Source: Micromonospora sp. RHAY321
GTDB lineage: Bacteria > Actinomycetota > Actinomycetes > Mycobacteriales > Micromonosporaceae
DNA: 64,000 bases
Assembly: GCF_023896955.1 (NCBI RefSeq)
Contig: NZ_JAMHIW010000002.1
Location: 1-64,000, forward strand
Reading direction: 5' to 3'
The notes beneath the pieces are model-generated. The model was given only the letters and a program-made list of their open reading frames with translations, was not told the origin of the DNA and did no database searches. This document shows, one piece after another, positions 42,097 through 50,793 of this stretch; positions within the stretch are counted from its first letter, which is position 1, and every line of letters begins with the position of its first letter. The translations under genes and the position numbers were made by a program.

Positions 42097-43142
42097 CGAT
42101 CGGTGTGACCGCCCGAGGGGTGCTCGGGCTGTCCATGGCCGTGGCGCTGGTCGCGTCCGCGGCGGCGTGCAGCAAGGACTCCACCGGACCCGCCACCCCG
42201 GGTGGGGGCGGTACGGGTTCGGTCGGTGTCGACCTGCCGCGCGCGGACTCCGACTTCTGGAACGCGTACGCCAGCTACATGACCCCGAAGGCCGCTGAGG
42301 TCGGCGTCGAACTCACCGGGCAGACCAACTCGCAGAACGACATCCAGAAGCTCATCAGCAACGTCGACAGCCTGGTCACCCAGGGCGCCAAGGCACTGGT
42401 GATCGCTCCGCAGGACACCGGCGCGATCGGGCCGAAGCTCGACGAACTGGCCCAGAAGAAGATCCCGGTGGTCAGTGTCGACACCCGGCCGGACAACGGC
42501 AGCGTCTACATGGTCGTCCGCGCCGACAACCGGGCGTACGGCACCAAGGCGTGCGATTTCCTCGGCGGGAAGCTCGGCGGCAAGGGCAAGGTCATCGAGT
42601 TCCAGGGCGCGTTGTCGTCGATCAACGGCCGGGACCGCTCCGAGGCGTTCAAGGAGTGCATGACCGCGAAGTTCCCGGGGATCACGGTGTTCGAGGAGCC
42701 GACCGAGTGGGAGGGCAGCAAGGCGCAGGCCGCCCTGGAGACCCGCCTGTCGACCGACCCCGACATCAAGGGCGTGTACATGCAGGCCGGCGGGGTGTTC
42801 CTCGACCCGACCCTGCAGGTCCTCAAGCAGCGCAAGCTGCTCGTGCCGCCGACGGACCCGCGGCACATCTTCATCGTGTCCAACGACGGCATCCCGCAGG
42901 AACTCGACGCGATCCGCAAGGGCGAGATCGACGCGACCGTCTCCCAGCCGGCGGACGCCTACGCGCAGTACGGCCTGCACTGGGCCAAGCAGGCGATGGC
43001 CGGCGTGACGCCCACGGAGGGCCCGACCGATCACGGCAGTACCGTCATCAAGCTGCCGAACGGCTACGAGGACCAGCTCCCGGCACCGCTGATCACCAAG
43101 GACAACGTCGACGACCCCGCCCTCTGGGGCAACAAGAAGTAG
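42093..43142 (+). CDS. Sugar ABC transporter substrate-binding lipoprotein
   Basis: A 349-residue periplasmic-binding-protein type 1 (RbsB-like) protein. N-terminal signal with a lipobox-like SAAAC (Cys26) and a Gly/Thr linker, then GVDLPRADSDFWNAYASYM, GAKALVIAPQDTGAIGP and VSNDGIPQELDAIRKGEIDATVSQP. It would capture L-fucose (or a fucoside) outside the membrane for the ATPase and permease encoded next. ATG with GAGGAAACCC, overlapping the SDR stop. Note that the importer lies inside the operon, between the metabolic genes. Confidence 0.92.
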   Translation: MTIGVTARGVLGLSMAVALVASAAACSKDSTGPATPGGGGTGSVGVDLPRADSDFWNAYASYMTPKAAEVGVELTGQTNSQNDIQKLISNVDSLVTQGAKALVIAPQDTGAIGPKLDELAQKKIPVVSVDTRPDNGSVYMVVRADNRAYGTKACDFLGGKLGGKGKVIEFQGALSSINGRDRSEAFKECMTAKFPGITVFEEPTEWEGSKAQAALETRLSTDPDIKGVYMQAGGVFLDPTLQVLKQRKLLVPPTDPRHIFIVSNDGIPQELDAIRKGEIDATVSQPADAYAQYGLHWAKQAMAGVTPTEGPTDHGSTVIKLPNGYEDQLPAPLITKDNVDDPALWGNKK

Positions 43143-43223
43143 CGCGGACCGTACGGCGTCGGGTGTCCCGTCGGGATGCCCGCCGCCGTACGGCCCGACG
43201 CCGGGATCCGGAGGGACGGTGTG

Positions 43224-44741
43224 ATGGTCGACGACGAGTCCAGACCCGTAGTCGAGGCGATCGGGATCGCCAAGCGGTTCGGCCCGACCGTGGCGCTCGC
43301 CGACGGAAGCCTGACCGTACTGCCTGGTGAGACGCACGCGCTCGTCGGCCGCAACGGCGCCGGTAAGTCCACCCTGGTCGGTGTCCTGACCGGGCTGCTC
43401 AAGCCGGACGCCGGCCAAGTCCGCTTCGCCGGCCGGCCGGCGCCGCCGCTGGGCGACCGCGTCGCCTGGCGTCGACAGGTCGCCTGCGTCTACCAGAAGC
43501 CCTCGGTGGTCGGCGAGTTGTCGGTCGCGGAGAACCTCTTCCTCGACCGCCAGCCGCGCGGCCGGTTCGGCCTGCTGTCCCGGTCACGGCTGAGGCGGGC
43601 GGCGACCGACCTGCTGGAGTCGTGGTCGGTGCCGGTCGACCCGGCCACGCCGGCGAAGGAGCTGACCGTCGAGCAGCGCCAGCTGGTGGAGATCGCCGGG
43701 GCTCTGTCGCACGGTGCCCGCTTCGTCATCCTCGACGAGCCGACCGCGCAGCTCGAAGCCCGGGCCATCGCGCGGCTCTTCGACCGCCTCACCGGCCTCC
43801 AGCAGCAGGGCGTGACCTTCCTGTTCATCTCCCACCACCTGCCGGAGATCTACGAGATCTGCCAGCGGGTGACGGTGTTCCGCGACGCCCGGCACATCGT
43901 GACCGCCCCGGTGGCGGAGCTGGACCACGCCCGGCTCGTCGAGGCGATGATCGGCGACGCGCACGGGTTGGTGCAGGTCGGGCAGGACCGACCGCCGGTA
44001 CCGGACGAGGCCGAGCCGGTGCTCACCCTCGACGCCGTCGGGGTCCCCGACGTCACCGAGCCGATCGACCTGACCATCCGGCGCGGCGAGATCGTCGGGG
44101 TGGCCGGGTCCGCCGCGAGCGGCAAGCGGCAGTTCGCCGAGGCGGTGGTGGGGCTGCGCCCGCGTACCGGCCAGGTGCGGGTCGCGGGCGTCACGGTGAA
44201 GCCGGCCAGCGTCCCGGCCGCGCTACGGGCCGGCATCGGGTACCTGCCGGCGGACCGGAACGCCGACGGGTTCGTTCCCGGGCTCTCGGTGGCGGAGAAC
44301 GCCACGATGACCGTCGCCGACCGGCTCGGCCCGGCCGGCGTCGTGCTGCCGAAGCGACGCGACGCCCGGGGCCGTCAGGCGATCGCCGACCTCGACGTGC
44401 ACACCGCCGGCCCTCACCAACCGGTCGGCGAGCTCTCCGGCGGCAACGCGCAGAAGGTCGTGATGGCCCGGGCGCTCGCCCGCGATCCCCGGATCCTGGT
44501 GCTGGTGCATCCCACGGTGGGTGTGGACGTGCGGTCGAAGGAGTCCCTGCTCGGGGTGGTGGACGCGGAGACCCGGGCTGGTCGCGGTGCGCTGCTGGTC
44601 TCCGACGAACTGGACGACCTGCGGGTGTGTGACCGGGTGGTGGTGATGGTGGCCGGCCGCGTCGTCGCCGAGCACGGTCGCGGGTGGGACGAGGCCACGC
44701 TCGTGGCCGAGATCGAAGGGATCGGTGAGAAGCATGTCTGA
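43224..44741 (+). CDS. Sugar ABC transporter, dual ATPase subunit (RbsA/XylG type)
   Basis: A 505-residue protein with two ATPase domains. Domain 1 is intact: Walker A GRNGAGKST, signature LTVEQRQLVEIAGAL, Walker B VILDEPTA, and H-loop SHH. Domain 2 is degenerate: the P-loop reads GSAASGKRQ without the usual Lys-Ser/Thr pair and the Walker B reads LVLVHPTVGVD, with Val-His in place of Asp-Glu, although the LSGGNAQK signature is kept. So one hydrolysis site is probably active, as is common for second domains of this family. Start ATG 43224 (GTG 43221 also possible) behind GGAGGGACG. Its 3' end overlaps the permease by 8 bp. Confidence 0.93.
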   Translation: MVDDESRPVVEAIGIAKRFGPTVALADGSLTVLPGETHALVGRNGAGKSTLVGVLTGLLKPDAGQVRFAGRPAPPLGDRVAWRRQVACVYQKPSVVGELSVAENLFLDRQPRGRFGLLSRSRLRRAATDLLESWSVPVDPATPAKELTVEQRQLVEIAGALSHGARFVILDEPTAQLEARAIARLFDRLTGLQQQGVTFLFISHHLPEIYEICQRVTVFRDARHIVTAPVAELDHARLVEAMIGDAHGLVQVGQDRPPVPDEAEPVLTLDAVGVPDVTEPIDLTIRRGEIVGVAGSAASGKRQFAEAVVGLRPRTGQVRVAGVTVKPASVPAALRAGIGYLPADRNADGFVPGLSVAENATMTVADRLGPAGVVLPKRRDARGRQAIADLDVHTAGPHQPVGELSGGNAQKVVMARALARDPRILVLVHPTVGVDVRSKESLLGVVDAETRAGRGALLVSDELDDLRVCDRVVVMVAGRVVAEHGRGWDEATLVAEIEGIGEKHV

Positions 44742-45783
44742 GACGCTGGCCGTCGGCGCTCCGGAGTCGCCGCAGCGACCGCCGCGACCCACCGGTCGAC
44801 CCAGCAACCGGCTGCGACTGGCCCGGCTGCGCGACCTCGCCCTGGTGCCACCGATCATCGCGCTGCTCATCTACGGCTACACGCTCAAACCGGACGTGTT
44901 CCTCACCAAGTCGTACCTGGTCGACACCGTGCTGAAGTACCAGACCGAGCTGGCGCTGGTGGTGCTGGCGGAGGCTCTGGTGCTGATCGTCGGAAAGTTC
45001 GACCTGTCGCTGGAGTCGGTCGTGGGCATCGCACCCGCGGTGGCGGTCTTCCTCGTGGTCGGGCAGACCTCGATGCTCGGCGCGCCGTGGCCCACGTGGA
45101 CGGTCCTGCCGGTGGCGCTGGCGTTCGGCGCGCTGATCGGGGTGTTCAACGGGCTGCTGGTCGTACGCTTCAAACTCTCCGCGTTCATCGTGACACTGGC
45201 GATGTTGATCGCGTTGCGGGGCCTGCAACTGGCGATCGTCGGTGGCGCCACCATCTCCAACCTGGCCAACCGGATCCCCACCATCGACAACCTGGGCAGC
45301 CTGCGCATCCTCACGATCCCGCTGTCGATCTGGATCGTGGTCCTGGCGTTCGCCGTCGGCGTCGTCGTGCTCGGCTACACCCGGTTCGGGCGTTCGATCT
45401 ACGCCGTCGGTGGCAACCCCGACGCGGCCCGCGCCGCGGGTATCCGCGTGGAGCGGGTCATCTGGGTGACGTTCATCGTCGCTGGCGCGCTCGCCGCCCT
45501 GGCCGGGCTGATGCTGTCGGCCCGGCTCGGTTCGGTGGCGGCCAACCAGGGCAACGGGATGATCTTCACGGTGTTCGCGGCGGCGGTGATCGGCGGGATC
45601 AGTCTCGATGGTGGCAAGGGCTCCCTGGTCGGCGCACTCACCGGTGTCGTGCTGCTCGGGCTGATCCAGAACGTGCTCACGCTGGCCCAGGTCAAACCCG
45701 ACCAGATCCAGGCCGTCAACGGCCTGGTCATCCTGGTCGCGCTGGTGCTCGCCCGGCTGACCAGCGGCAAGGCGCAGGACTGA
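44734..45783 (+). CDS. Sugar ABC transporter permease (RbsC type)
   Basis: A 349-residue inner-membrane permease with about ten hydrophobic segments and the RbsC-family cytoplasmic motif GRSIYAVGGNPDAARAAGIRV (contact with the ATPase), plus ISLDGGKGSLVGALTGVVLLG. A 30-residue Pro/Arg-rich N-terminal tail precedes the first helix. It starts within the ATPase gene (8-bp overlap) and is followed 13 bp later by the aldo-keto reductase. Confidence 0.93.
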   Translation: MSETLAVGAPESPQRPPRPTGRPSNRLRLARLRDLALVPPIIALLIYGYTLKPDVFLTKSYLVDTVLKYQTELALVVLAEALVLIVGKFDLSLESVVGIAPAVAVFLVVGQTSMLGAPWPTWTVLPVALAFGALIGVFNGLLVVRFKLSAFIVTLAMLIALRGLQLAIVGGATISNLANRIPTIDNLGSLRILTIPLSIWIVVLAFAVGVVVLGYTRFGRSIYAVGGNPDAARAAGIRVERVIWVTFIVAGALAALAGLMLSARLGSVAANQGNGMIFTVFAAAVIGGISLDGGKGSLVGALTGVVLLGLIQNVLTLAQVKPDQIQAVNGLVILVALVLARLTSGKAQD

Positions 45784-45796
45784 GGCGACGGCGACG

Positions 45797-46762
45797 ATGC
45801 GGACCCAGCGGCTCGGCCGGTCACCCGTCGAGGTGACGGCTCTCGGCTTCGGCGCGGCCGGAATCGGCAACCTGTACCAGTCGGTGGACGACGACACGGC
45901 CCGCCGCGCGATCGACGCCGCGTGGCAGGCCGGGATCCGCTACTTCGACACCGCCCCGCACTACGGCCTCGGGCTGTCCGAGCGGCGGCTCGGCGCCGCG
46001 CTGGCGGACCGTCCCCGCGACGAGTTCACCGTCTCCACGAAGGTCGGCCGGCTCCTGGTGCCGGCACCGGGGACCGCGCACCTGACCGACGAGGCCGGGT
46101 TCGACGTGCCTGCCGACCACACCCGGCGGTGGGACTTCAGCGCCGACGGCGTACGCCGGTCGCTGGAGTCCAGCCTCGACCGCCTGGGCCTGGACCGGGT
46201 CGACGTCGTGCTCCTCCACGACCCCGACGAGCACTGGCGCCCGGCCGTCGAGGAGGCGTATCCGGCGCTGCACGAGCTGCGTGACGAGGGCGTCGTGGGC
46301 GCGATCGGCGTCGGCATGAACCAGTGGCGGATGCTGGAGCGGTTCGTCACCGAGACCGACGTCGACACCGTCCTGCTCGCCGGGCGGTACACGTTGCTGG
46401 ACCAGTCGGCGGCACCCAGCCTGCTGCCCCGCTGCCGGGAACGTGGGGTGTCCGTGCTCGCCGCCGGGGTGTTCAACAGTGGGGTGCTCGCCACCGACGA
46501 CCCGGGCCGGATGTACGACTACCGGCCGATTCCCGAGGCCCTGTACGGCCGGGCCACCCGGATCGCCGAGGTGTGCCGGTCGCACGGGGTCACGCTGCCG
46601 CAGGCCGCCCTGGCGTTCCCCGCGCGGCACCCGGCCGTCGCGTCCCTGGTGGTCGGCGCGCAGACCGCGGCGCAGGTCACCCGCAACGTCGACCTCGCCG
46701 CCGCCCGGGTGCCCGACGCGCTCTGGCCCGACCTCGCCGGCGCAGGGCTGGTGCAGCCGTGA
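45797..46762 (+). CDS. Aldo/keto reductase: L-fucose dehydrogenase (probable)
   Basis: A 321-residue AKR of the pyridoxal-4-dehydrogenase/L-fucose dehydrogenase type. The catalytic tetrad is in place: Asp in YFDTAP, Tyr in HYGLGLSE, Lys in STKVGRLL, His in VLLHDPD. It would oxidise L-fucose (C1) to L-fucono-1,5-lactone with NAD(P), the first intracellular step. It precedes and overlaps (4 bp, GTGA) the lactonase gene, giving the two opening enzymes in order. Confidence 0.88.
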   Translation: MRTQRLGRSPVEVTALGFGAAGIGNLYQSVDDDTARRAIDAAWQAGIRYFDTAPHYGLGLSERRLGAALADRPRDEFTVSTKVGRLLVPAPGTAHLTDEAGFDVPADHTRRWDFSADGVRRSLESSLDRLGLDRVDVVLLHDPDEHWRPAVEEAYPALHELRDEGVVGAIGVGMNQWRMLERFVTETDVDTVLLAGRYTLLDQSAAPSLLPRCRERGVSVLAAGVFNSGVLATDDPGRMYDYRPIPEALYGRATRIAEVCRSHGVTLPQAALAFPARHPAVASLVVGAQTAAQVTRNVDLAAARVPDALWPDLAGAGLVQP

Positions 46763-47586
46763 TCGTCGACGCGCACCACCACCTGTGGGATCCCGCCGTG
46801 CGCGCGTACCCGTGGTTGTCCGACGACGCGCTGGCCCCGATCCGCCGTCCCTTCACGCTGGCCGACCTGCGCGCCGCCGCCGACGAACGGGTCGCCGCCA
46901 CCGTCGTGGTGCAGACCGTGCCGTCGGTGGCCGAAACCGAGGAGTTCCTCACCACCGCGCGGGAGAGCGGGGGACTGATCGCCGGCGTCGTCGGCTGGCT
47001 CGACCTGACCCGCGCCGACACCGGCGACGAGATCGACCGGCTGCGTTCCGGTCCGCTCGTGGGTGTCCGCCATCAGGCGCAGGACGAGCCGGACCCGGAC
47101 TGGCTGCGGCGTGCCGACGTGACGCGGGGGATCGCCGCGGTCGGGGCGCGCGGGCTGCCGTACGACATCCTCGTGCGCGCCCCCCAACGGCCCGCCGCCC
47201 TGGCCGCCGCCCAGGGGCTCGACGGTGTCCGGTTCGTCATCGACCACGCGGGAAAGCCGGGCATCGCGGCGGGGGAGTGGGGATCGTGGGCGTCCTGGAT
47301 CACGGCCATGGCCCGCTGCGAGGGCGTCGTCTGCAAGCTGTCCGGGTTGGTCACCGAGGCGGCCGGGGACTGGAGTGCCGCACGAATCCGGCCCTACGCC
47401 GAGCACGTGCTGTCGGCCTTCGGCGCCGACCGGGTGCTGTTCGGCTCGGACTGGCCGGTCTGCGAACTGCACGGCCGGTACGCCGACGTGCTCGCGCTCA
47501 CCGACGACCTGCTGGCCGGCTGCACCACGAGCGAGCGGGCGGCGGTGCTGGGTGACACCGCGCGCCGCGTCTACGCCCTGCCCTGA
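46759..47586 (+). CDS. Amidohydrolase-2 family L-fucono-1,5-lactonase (probable)
   Basis: A 275-residue TIM-barrel metallo-hydrolase. VDAHHHLWDP gives the HxH metal site, YLPYD and FVIDHAGKPG the beta-5/6 strands, and LFGSDWPVCE the catalytic Asp. This COG3618 group includes L-fuconolactonase and L-rhamnonolactonase. In this operon it would open L-fuconolactone to L-fuconate, closing the path to the dehydratase. GTG start overlapping the AKR stop. A strong hairpin follows the operon. Confidence 0.9.
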   Translation: MIVDAHHHLWDPAVRAYPWLSDDALAPIRRPFTLADLRAAADERVAATVVVQTVPSVAETEEFLTTARESGGLIAGVVGWLDLTRADTGDEIDRLRSGPLVGVRHQAQDEPDPDWLRRADVTRGIAAVGARGLPYDILVRAPQRPAALAAAQGLDGVRFVIDHAGKPGIAAGEWGSWASWITAMARCEGVVCKLSGLVTEAAGDWSAARIRPYAEHVLSAFGADRVLFGSDWPVCELHGRYADVLALTDDLLAGCTTSERAAVLGDTARRVYALP

Positions 47587-47625
47587 CGCGCGCCGGGCTT
47601 CTTGCACAACGGGGGTGCGCGGAGC

Positions 47626-47660
47626 GAGGGGGCCCCGGGCGTCATGCCCGGGACCCCCTC
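47626..47660. terminator. Bidirectional hairpin after the fucose operon
   Basis: A 15-bp stem with one C-A mismatch (arms 47626-47640 and 47646-47660) and a 5-nt loop lies between the convergent lactonase and LPxTG-protein genes. There is no T run on either strand. Confidence 0.75.
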
Positions 47661-47686
47661 AGCGGTGACCGTTCAGGGTGTGAACG

Positions 47687-48634
47687 TCACCCTTCGAGAG
47701 TCGTACGGGTGCGGCGGAGGGCGAGCCGTGCCGCCGTGCCGGTGACGACCAGGGCGAGGCCCGTGCCGAAGAGCCACCACAGGCCGGAGCCGCTGTCACC
47801 CGTGACGGGCAGGGTGGGGGTCGCCGTGGGTGCCGGCGGCTGCGTCGGGTCGCCGGCCGGAGGCGCGGTGGGCAGGGTCGGGGACGGTGTGGGCTGCGTC
47901 GGCGTCGCCGTCGGCGTGGCCGCCAGCGGCCGCTCGCAGATCGCCTCGGCGAGGATGACGGTGCCGACGGGGATCTCCAGCAGCGGCCCGCCGGCGACGC
48001 TGCCGGTGAGCGTCAGGGTCGCCTGCACCGCGATGGCGGTGGCGCCGTCGGCGGTGGTCGTCTCCACGTTGGTCAGCGTGGCGGACAGGCTGGCACCGAC
48101 GAGACCGGGAACGGTGACCGCGGCGCTGGCGGTGACGCCGGGCGTGTTCGGGAGCAGTTCGACGGGCTCGCCGAACAGCTCCAGCCCGACGAAGGTGGTG
48201 TCCGCGGTCTGCGCGCCGACCTGCGGGCAGTTCACCGCCGCCGTGATCACGTCGGCGTCGATCACGGCTGTCCCGAGGACGCCCAGGGCGACGTCGGCGA
48301 TCTCGGCGCTGGCCGACGACGCGGTGTCGCCGCGGGTCGCGGTCACCTCGACCACGGTGCCGGAGGCCGTGACCCCCAGGGCGCCGGGGATGGTGATCGC
48401 CAGCGCGGTGTCGGTGTCGGTGCCGCCGCCGGCCGGGGCGGTCGCGGTGCCGATGACGACGTCGGCGGTGATCACGGGTGCGCCGAGTACCGCGGCGGAC
48501 AGGTCCACCACCACTCCCCGCGCGCTGGCGTCACCGGGGGCCGCAAGGGCCGGGCCGCCCGTGGACAGGGCCGCAACGCCCGCGACCGCTGTCGCGATCG
48601 CTGCAGTAGCTGAAAGTCGCCGGACTAGTTTCAC
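47687..48634 (-). CDS. Choice-of-anchor family surface protein with LPxTG sorting signal
   Basis: A 315-residue secreted protein. A signal peptide (about 1-31, ending GPALAA) is followed by an Ala/Val/Thr-rich beta domain with repeated (A/V)VIDADVITA-like and VVEVTATRGDTA-like strands, typical of choice-of-anchor actinobacterial surface proteins. A Pro/Thr-rich wall-spanning linker (about 230-280) precedes LPVTGD, a hydrophobic segment and a basic tail (RRTRTTLEG): a complete sortase sorting signal. It is probably anchored to peptidoglycan; ligand unknown. It is convergent with the fucose operon. Confidence 0.88.
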   Translation of the reverse strand: MKLVRRLSATAAIATAVAGVAALSTGGPALAAPGDASARGVVVDLSAAVLGAPVITADVVIGTATAPAGGGTDTDTALAITIPGALGVTASGTVVEVTATRGDTASSASAEIADVALGVLGTAVIDADVITAAVNCPQVGAQTADTTFVGLELFGEPVELLPNTPGVTASAAVTVPGLVGASLSATLTNVETTTADGATAIAVQATLTLTGSVAGGPLLEIPVGTVILAEAICERPLAATPTATPTQPTPSPTLPTAPPAGDPTQPPAPTATPTLPVTGDSGSGLWWLFGTGLALVVTGTAARLALRRTRTTLEG

Positions 48635-48836
48635 GCTCTTCGCCTCTGATCAGTCAGTCCCTCCCGGCCATCGAGAAGGCGGTTCCGAGGCTAGCGACCT
48701 ATAAGGTGTGTTTGTACGGATTTGCCGATATCCTTGAAGCTGATCGATGCTCGGATTCGCGTACGCCAGCGATCCACGAGCTTTGTCGGTCCCTCCGGAT
48801 AGCGTGCGGAGGATTCACTCTGGAGGGAGTGTCGAG

Positions 48837-49496
48837 ATGCGTGACATCACCAGGACCCCGGATCTCCAGCCGGCGTCGCGTGCGTTGACGTCGCTGGTGC
48901 TCGGCGTGTCCGACAGCCAGCTCACCCTTCCCACCCCGTGCGAGGGGTGGGTCGTGGGCGACCTGCTCGACCACCTCGTCGGGCTCACGGTCGCGTTCCG
49001 GTTGGCCGCCGAGAAGGCTCCCGATGCTGCGCCAGGCGGCCCGGGCAACCCGACGGTCGCCAACCTGGACCCGGAGTGGCGGCACCGTCTGCCCGCGCAG
49101 CTCGATCACCTGGTCGAGGCGTGGCGTTCGCCGGGTGCCTGGTCCGGTGACGCGGCGGCGGGCGGCGTCGTGCTGCCGGCCGAGGTCATGGGTCTCTTCG
49201 CGCTCGACGAGTTGCTGGTGCACGGGTGGGATCTCGCCCGAGCGACCGGTCAGGCGTACGACGCCGACCCGGAGACCGTCGCCTGGGTGCACGGTCTGGT
49301 GTCGCAACAGGAGAGTAGTGGAGGCACTCCGGGCTTGTTCGGGCCGTCGATCATTCTGCCGGCCGAGGCCGCCCTGTTCGACCGGGTCATCGGGCTGACC
49401 GGCCGCGACCCGGCCTGGGTCTCGCCGGCGGCAGCGGCCGCGCCCGGGACCGACCGCCGGTTCGCTGTGCCGGAGGGTCGGCAGGCAGGGGGCTAG
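48837..49496 (+). CDS. Mycothiol-dependent/maleylpyruvate isomerase-type metal-binding protein (TIGR03086-like)
   Basis: A 219-residue DinB-like helical-bundle protein. PTPCEGWVVGDLLDHLVGL is the N-terminal signature with the first metal His; ALDELLVHGWDLARATG supplies Glu and His ligands in the third helix. Family members are mycothiol-dependent enzymes or putative thiol-transferases. ATG with GGAGGGAG. The stop codon TAG is part of the CTAG target duplication of the adjacent IS-like element, so the insertion did not alter the protein. Confidence 0.88.
   Translation: MRDITRTPDLQPASRALTSLVLGVSDSQLTLPTPCEGWVVGDLLDHLVGLTVAFRLAAEKAPDAAPGGPGNPTVANLDPEWRHRLPAQLDHLVEAWRSPGAWSGDAAAGGVVLPAEVMGLFALDELLVHGWDLARATGQAYDADPETVAWVHGLVSQQESSGGTPGLFGPSIILPAEAALFDRVIGLTGRDPAWVSPAAAAAPGTDRRFAVPEGRQAGG
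49493..49496. repeat. Left copy of CTAG target-site duplication
   Basis: CTAG directly outside the left inverted end of the IS5-like element; also supplies the TAG stop of the preceding gene. The right copy is at 50794-50797. Confidence 0.8.
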
Positions 49497-49510
49497 GCCG
49501 TGTTTCGTAG
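49497..49510 (+). repeat. Left terminal inverted repeat of the IS5-like element
   Basis: Fourteen bases identical to the reverse complement of 50780-50793; with CTAG included the symmetry extends to 18 bp. Confidence 0.9.
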
Positions 49511-49676
49511 TACGTCGACTTGTCGCGCGGTTCCAGCCTGTCGACCAGCTGCAACGTCCCCGACGGCAGCTTGACCGGTCTCACCTCTACCGTTCCGCCT
49601 GGTGGCCTGCGCCTCGGCGCCTGCCGCGAACCGGCCTTTTGCTGATTGTCGGACCCTTCAGGCATCATGCCCGGCC

Positions 49677-50411
49677 ATGGATGTACGACAGGAGTTTCGG
49701 CGCGCAGCCAGGGAAAAGGGCGTGCCGGTGGACGAGATCGAGCGCTGGGTGCGGCTAGCCCGACCACAGACGGAGCTGGTTCCGGAGGGCGACGGCCTGC
49801 CTGTGGCCGGTCGGTTCGGCGGTCTCGCGGCGTTGCCGGAGGGCGAGAAGTGGCCTCCCGGGCAGTGCCTCGTATTGACGCTCGACCTCGCCGCGATCCC
49901 CTCGCACGGGCACGACCTTGACCTGCCGGCCGACGGGTCGCTGCTGTTCTTCGTCGAGCCGCACTTCACGCCCAACGACTGCCGGATCGTTCATGTACCG
50001 GCCGGCACTCCGGTAACCGAGCACCCGAACCCCGGGGTGCCAGTCTTCGATCCGATTCTGCTGCACGCCCGTGCCGGCTGGAGCCTTCCGGAGAACGAGC
50101 ACGAGGTGCCGTTCGACCTTCGCTTGGACGACGAGGTCGAGGAAGTGATCTCTGAGGTGATGTGGGACCTCGAGGACAACGATTACGAGTTTTCTCTCGG
50201 CGGTTACGGCGGCGCCAGCACCGGCGGCGCGGACAACCCCATCCTCAACGCAAACGAGCACACCGTGCTGGCCACCGTCTGGCTGGACGAGGGGCAGGTG
50301 GGTGACGCGTTCGGCGAGACGCTGATCGTCGTCAACTTCATGATCAAGCATGCGGATCTGGCCGAGCGCGCCTTCGACCGGATCTGGCTGATGACTGACT
50401 TCAACGGCTGA
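49677..50411 (+). CDS. DUF1963 protein, passenger of the IS5-like element
   Basis: A 244-residue intracellular protein of the DUF1963 (YwqG-like) group: RFGGLAALPEGEKWP, LVLTLDLAAIP, a LPADGSLLFFVE strand, and a C-terminal GDAFGETLIVVNFMIKHADLAERAFDRIWL. It is strongly acidic (runs such as DDEVEEVISEVMWDLEDN). Function is unknown; homologues often occur near polymorphic toxin immunity genes and YwqG-like proteins. Codons such as TTT, ATT and GTT seem more frequent than in neighbours, fitting transfer. Start ATG 49677 has no clear ribosome-binding site, and an upstream in-frame extension exists. It lies wholly inside the element. Confidence 0.8.
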   Translation: MDVRQEFRRAAREKGVPVDEIERWVRLARPQTELVPEGDGLPVAGRFGGLAALPEGEKWPPGQCLVLTLDLAAIPSHGHDLDLPADGSLLFFVEPHFTPNDCRIVHVPAGTPVTEHPNPGVPVFDPILLHARAGWSLPENEHEVPFDLRLDDEVEEVISEVMWDLEDNDYEFSLGGYGGASTGGADNPILNANEHTVLATVWLDEGQVGDAFGETLIVVNFMIKHADLAERAFDRIWLMTDFNG

Positions 50412-50779
50412 CGCGGTCAGGACTCCGGCGTGGTGAGCGGCGCTGGAGGCGTTGCTGCCTGCGGGAACGGGTCGTGATCGGCCACGCAGATGGACCATGC
50501 GAGTGATCATCGACGGGATCCGGTGGCGGTCGGCCGCGCACCCGCCCGGACATCGTGCTGGCCGACAAGGCGTACACCTCCAAGGCCAACCGGGCCCACC
50601 TGCGCCGGCGAGGTATCCGGGCGTGTATCCCGAGCAAGACCTACCGCCTGCGGCACGCCGTCGAGTGCGGCATCAACCAGCTCAAACAGCATCGCGCCAT
50701 GGCCACCAGGTACGACAAACTCGCCGTCCGCTACGAAGCCACCCTCACCATCGCAGCCATCAACCAATGGCTTCGAGCC

Positions 50780-50793
50780 CTACGAAACACGGC
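50780..50793 (-). repeat. Right terminal inverted repeat of the IS5-like element
   Basis: Perfect 14-bp complement of the left end (49497-49510); it also encodes the last codons of the transposase remnant. Confidence 0.9.

Larger units (their letters stand above)
49497..50793. mobile_element. IS5-type element (1297 bp) carrying a DUF1963 passenger gene
   Basis: The boundaries are perfect 14-bp inverted repeats (GCCGTGTTTCGTAG at 49497-49510 and its complement at 50780-50793) flanked by CTAG on both sides; CTAG (YTAR) duplication is typical of the IS5 subgroup. The right 380 bp holds a wrecked IS5-family transposase. The left 900 bp, where such elements normally have only a short leader, holds an intact DUF1963 gene. 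The element is therefore non-autonomous and, with perfect ends, may have been moved in trans after gaining its cargo; decay and cargo insertion after landing is the alternative. Confidence 0.85.

Noticed and set aside
49387..49767. Small minus-strand frame through the left end of the IS5-like element (contains VKLPSGTLQLVDRL)
   Set aside because: Part of the translation looks protein-like, but it crosses the element boundary and has no clear start or family; it could be a remnant of another gene but I cannot support it.
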